The notes below the pieces were generated by a model. The model searched no databases. It had not been told where the DNA came from and saw only the letters and a program-made list of their open reading frames with translations. The position numbers were made by a program, and so were the translations under genes. DNA of 64,000 bases, from NCBI RefSeq assembly GCF_037975245.1, contig NC_092573.1, forward strand, positions 12,794,001-12,858,000. The letters are read 5' to 3'. This DNA is from Apostichopus japonicus (Eukaryota > Echinodermata > Holothuroidea > Aspidochirotida > Stichopodidae). This document shows, one piece after another, positions 60,271 through 64,000 of this stretch; position 1 is the first letter of the stretch, and the number at the start of each line of letters is the position of its first letter.

Positions 60271-63207
60271 TCTTGAAATTGGTGTGATTTTCACCAGATG
60301 ATTTGCTCCCACACGTACAGCAATAACGGTAGAAAAAAGCAACTTGGAGCTGAAATAACACAAAATTGCTTTCGACTGAATCTTAAACAATTGACCTAAA
60401 CATGGAGCTACATAATACTTAGATAAAAGGCAATGGAACAAATCGACATATTACGTGAGACTGATGCCTTCACGAGTAAATTTACCTTCCAAAAGCCGCA
60501 TATTGAAAGCAGTAACCATATATATGCAAACTTAAAAATGCAAATTAGCTAACTTTTAAAAACCCTGTCAAGGCAGCAGTCTTCAAATAACCTGCAACTT
60601 ATGGTATTAAATCAAAGCTATCGTATCAGTCATAAATTCAAAACACTTTCGACGAAAACATATGACTTGGTTGCAGGGCTTAATGTGTATGATTGTATTA
60701 ACAAACAAAATACCCCAGGTCTTGATTTAGTTAAAAGAAACGACTGCTGAATTTTACAAAACCACTTTGTGACCAAACGTCGAATAATGTTGCTGAGGCT
60801 CGTGATTTAAACTGATTGGATGTTTTTTTTTCTTTTCTTATCTTTTTTCTTCTCTTCTCATTAAGCAACATAGAAACTGGTTATATTAGCTACATAAATA
60901 CTAATGGGTTCATGTTGCAGTCCTACATTCCACCTAGTTTTCGTGAGCATATTATTACAGTGTGTCCTTCTTTGCCAAAAGGTTGATTAATGATTTAAAT
61001 AAGTCACATAAAAAATGGTAATTGATACAGGCACAAAATAAAGGGGAAAATAAACTCAATGGATATGTTTTCTCTTTTATATTCTGTGTGCTAAGTGTAT
61101 CAGAGAAAAAGACCAAAGAAGAGGGAAATTAAAGAGAGGAGAGATATTAGTTGAAAGACTCCTACTCAGATCAAAGTGGTTAAATATTGCTTGATTCTAC
61201 AGTACACTGTACATGTTTGTATTTATACAGTTTATATTGCAGCTCAGGGTTAGAGTCAGGGTGGGGGGGGGTAGGGGGGAGGTGAGCTGTCATATTTATA
61301 AGTCCTGTAAATGTTCATGACCTATAGGCCTACAGAATAACAGAGTGTGCTCACAATTAAAGGCATTGAAGATTTCGCCCCAAACCACGTGTCGCGCTCT
61401 GAAAAAGTTAACTTTCAGTTGCTTGCAAGTGAAGTTTTCTTCTTGTCGCTACAAAATGCAGACAGTAATGAAACGTGATACCTTGTTATCTTTTAGCTAG
61501 ACCTGAGATGTCCATCGCTGCTATGTACACTGTGTTGTGGGTATTGACCGTAGCTGTATGTATTGACTGTACACTAGTGTCTGATTACCGACGGTAGCAA
61601 GCTGTGTGTGTATTTCCTGGGATCGATGGTGGTGTCTAACACTTCTGTTACACCTCATTCAAAACTAGGTCAGATTACCGGCATGTGATGTTTCTTTGTG
61701 CGCGAGTTTTCACACCCTTTAAGCATGGGCATATCCAAAGTGAGCAACTTGTGCTGAATGATCAACTTAACTTCTATGTTCCACTTGTGTCACTTATGCC
61801 TAAACGAAAAACATGTTTAGCAATGGCAAGTTGAGGTGTAAAACAGTTTATGTTTGGACTTGAAACTTCTGACTAATGTTTAACTTTCATTCACAGTTTG
61901 ATAGCAGATGTCTTTTCCACCAAAACAATAGGAGGAAAATTTTTTTTTTGGGGGGGAGGGTTAAATATTGCAATTGTCCTCATGTCAGTTAAACAAGTAC
62001 AATTAGTAAAGTATTTTCCTTCTATACTTTGTGACACAAAATACTGCTGTAATCAAAGAAAACTGCTTCGGTGTTAAGCATTGGTCCACAAACATATAGG
62101 CCCATGACCCAATACCTTCCAAGTGGAATGAGCCACTACCCACAAGATTCCTGCTCATGAGAATCCAATTTTCAGAAGGCATGAAACCAAGCTACTGTAG
62201 CATCATGATAACTGGATGTTAAAAGATAACTAAATCGATCTCCCTTGGTAAGCTCTACAAAAGCTGTAGATAAGTAGTTTTCAACGTCTCAAGAAAGTCT
62301 AGCAACCCACTGAACATTTTTTTTTTTTGGCACCCTGTTGAGAATTGCAAATCGTCAGTGTTGATAACCTCAAAAGCATCAGATATTGATCAATTTTGAT
62401 ATTTTTGGAAGCTTAACTTGTATATAAACGTTGTTTCATACAGGTAGCTTGAATAGTTGTGTTTCATTTCAAATAATGAACTGAAAGTTAGTTAATGTCA
62501 AGTTCTTATTTCACATAGATGTGATTAAAAATGTAGGAAAAAGTTCACTTAAAAAGGGTCTAAAAATGAAATTGTGAGAACTGAATAAAATTCATCAAGT
62601 TTTTCTTTATTAACATCAATTATTTCGAGATGGGGGGGGGGGGTGAATCTAGCAGATTGTTTTCTTTTGTGATCTTAGTTTTGAGTGATACAGGAGGTTT
62701 GGTTAAATTGTCAAATTTACCACTTTACCACATGACTGCTTTAAAACTCCAGCCTGGATAAAACTTTGTATATACAGATGAAAACCACAGTTGTCACTCT
62801 ACGCCTCCTACGGTAGTATGAAATTGTCTGGCAGTAAATGCCAGAAAATAATCTTCATTAAGTTCTCCGATGTATCGTTACCGATGTTTCGTTTAACGGT
62901 CTGAAGGACAATTTACAGAGGACACAGACAGAGAGACCACAGTGCTTATCTAACATTTCAAACTTCATTAAGAATTTTGATTCCAAAGAGAGCCAGGTTA
63001 CTTTCAGACACAATCAAGATGTTGTTGACATCTCCATTTTTACAGATACTTGGAAGCCTAGTTAATAGTAAAAGCATGATCTTGCAATAAATTGTACAAG
63101 TTTGATGTATTTATTTCATACACTATTCACAACCATTCAACTCTTAATCTATCTTGGTTACAATTGAAGATTTTTGAATTTTTGTCCCCTCACTCTCTCT
63201 CTTTCAG
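60271..63207. other. Non-genic stretch
   Basis: No supported gene. G-runs lie near 61262-61280, 61951-61959 and 62632-62643, and a T-run near 62320. Confidence 0.45.
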
Positions 63208-63280
63208 GTTATTTCCTTTAAACATAGAAGGCACAACAATAGAAGTGGCTGGCCTACAAAGTTTAGTACACAGAATATAA
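63208..63280 (+). CDS. Weak candidate terminal exon
   Basis: A strong pyrimidine tract and acceptor (TCACTCTCTCTCTTTCAG, ending 63207) precede an open stretch encoding LFPLNIEGTTIEVAGLQSLV then HRI and a TAA stop. The peptide looks plausible, but it is short. No AATAAA follows closely and no upstream exon was identified. It could easily be chance. Confidence 0.18.
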
Positions 63281-63570
63281 TACATCAGCTAACCAGAAGC
63301 CACACTATGTTTGAAACAACTGTAGTAATTAATTAAATTAATATTCTAGGAACTCCTTATTGAATGTGCTGTTATTACTGTGCATTTATACACGTTTCCC
63401 TGTGTTTCGATTCACAGAACACACAGCAAGTGTATACAGCAATTTTTGCAGGCATATACATGTACAATGGTCTAGATACATTTTTTCTTCTTGTTTTGGC
63501 ATGTTTTCAAAGTTCACATCCCTTCCCTTATAAATAGGGTGAGAAGGATTGTTGTAATTTCTATACTGAG
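63281..63570. other. Non-genic stretch
   Basis: Unique sequence between the weak exon candidate and the SINE. Nothing recognised. Confidence 0.4.
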
Positions 63571-63925
63571 GGTGTTGTGGTCAAGTGGTTAAGGCAGTGG
63601 ACTTGTGATCTAAGGATTACAGGTTCGAGCCCTGGCCAGATCATTGCGTTGTGTCCTTGGGCAAGGCGCTTTATCTCCATTGCCTCTCTTCACCCAGGTG
63701 TATAAATGGGGACCTGCGAGGTAACTTGTAAATATAGTTGCATGCGCCGGTTTGTGGCTGCACCCTATGGGAAGTCCCCCGGGGGACACGTGGTTGTGGT
63801 GCACTGTGGTGCCCCAGGAGAGATTGATTGAATTGTGCACACTTTGGTGTGTGGGTGTGACAAGTTACCAATGACCAGGGTTAAGTAGTCATGTGAGGAG
63901 GCATTAGCCTCATACAAGACTGTAA
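63571..63925 (+). mobile_element. tRNA-derived SINE
   Basis: The head resembles a tRNA. It has an A box TGGTCAAGTGG (63578-63588) and a B box GGTTCGAGCCC (63622-63632), 33 nt apart, giving an internal RNA polymerase III promoter. Beyond the head comes TTGTGTCCTTGGGCAAGGCG and CTTTATCTCCATTGCCTC, a body segment shared by many invertebrate tRNA SINEs. Then come AAATGGGGACCTG, a GC-rich hairpin-like GTCCCCCGGGGGAC and a GAGGCATTAGCCTC hairpin near the 3' end. It lacks an obvious poly(A) or short-repeat tail, so the 3' boundary is approximate and target duplications were not found. It differs from the SINE at 8.4 kb. Confidence 0.8.
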
Positions 63926-64000
63926 ACCTTCAACTTCTACTGTAATTTCATTTTCAATAGACATGTAAAATCAAGTGATTTGATGTATATAACCTGAGAA

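Noticed and set aside
59960-60441. 133-aa and 82-aa ORFs with poly-Ser or poly-Val
   Set aside because: They run through the TAC trinucleotide repeat. The flanking residues show no domain.
1-64000. CRISPR arrays, bacterial operons, ribosomal RNA genes
   Set aside because: No regularly spaced identical repeats with unique spacers, no dense coding, and no recognisable rRNA sequence. The window is eukaryotic in character.

Overview
This is a 64 kb piece of AT-rich eukaryotic genomic DNA. It shows no bacterial operons and no long open reading frames apart from a retrotransposon remnant. It carries CR1/L2-type LINE fragments, tRNA-derived SINEs, hAT-type MITEs with 8-bp target duplications, many (TA)n tracts and G/C homopolymers, and abundant minisatellites. 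This mix resembles intergenic or intronic DNA of a marine invertebrate. An echinoderm is my guess from the flavour of the repeats; I cannot confirm it from sequence alone.

Layout. 1-7 kb: mostly unannotatable DNA, with a possible degenerate MITE near 0.34-0.5 kb. 7-9 kb: a 194-bp tandem duplication, an AATCGGTTA array, a MITE end and a minus-strand SINE. 12-13.1 kb: a 71-codon two-helix ORF, then a ~180-bp tandem repeat. 14-21.2 kb: MITE ends, a 40-bp minisatellite (5 copies), an 86-bp tandem repeat (3 copies), a heptamer array of nuclear-receptor-like half-sites, and a 21-bp array. 21-34 kb: little recognisable beyond a G-rich block, an ATC/GTC microsatellite and a 39-bp duplication. 34.5-41 kb: two well-bounded hAT MITEs, one inserted in a 20-bp minisatellite, and a ~230-bp four-unit tandem repeat. 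45.4-46.7 kb: a 5'-truncated LINE with intact reverse transcriptase catalytic motifs on the minus strand. 48.7-49.0 kb: an orphan ORF with a signal-peptide-like start. 50.5-51.0 kb: a compound tandem duplication. 54.7-55.4 kb: the 3' end of a second LINE on the plus strand. 55.4-55.8 kb: two hammerhead-ribozyme-like motifs on the same strand, 241 bp apart. 57-64 kb: a 12-bp palindromic array, two weak candidate exons with good splice signals, and a clear tRNA-derived SINE near the right end.

The most interesting signal is the hammerhead pair at 55,466-55,751. Each copy has a CTGATGA core, a stem II hairpin, GAAAC, a short self-complementary stem III and matching stem I strands, and each is followed by (TA)n. 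This arrangement is expected for a Penelope-like-element terminal repeat or a metazoan retrozyme that can release a ~241-nt RNA. Both copies share an unusual U-U apposition at the base of stem II, so activity is uncertain. No complete host protein-coding gene can be called with confidence.
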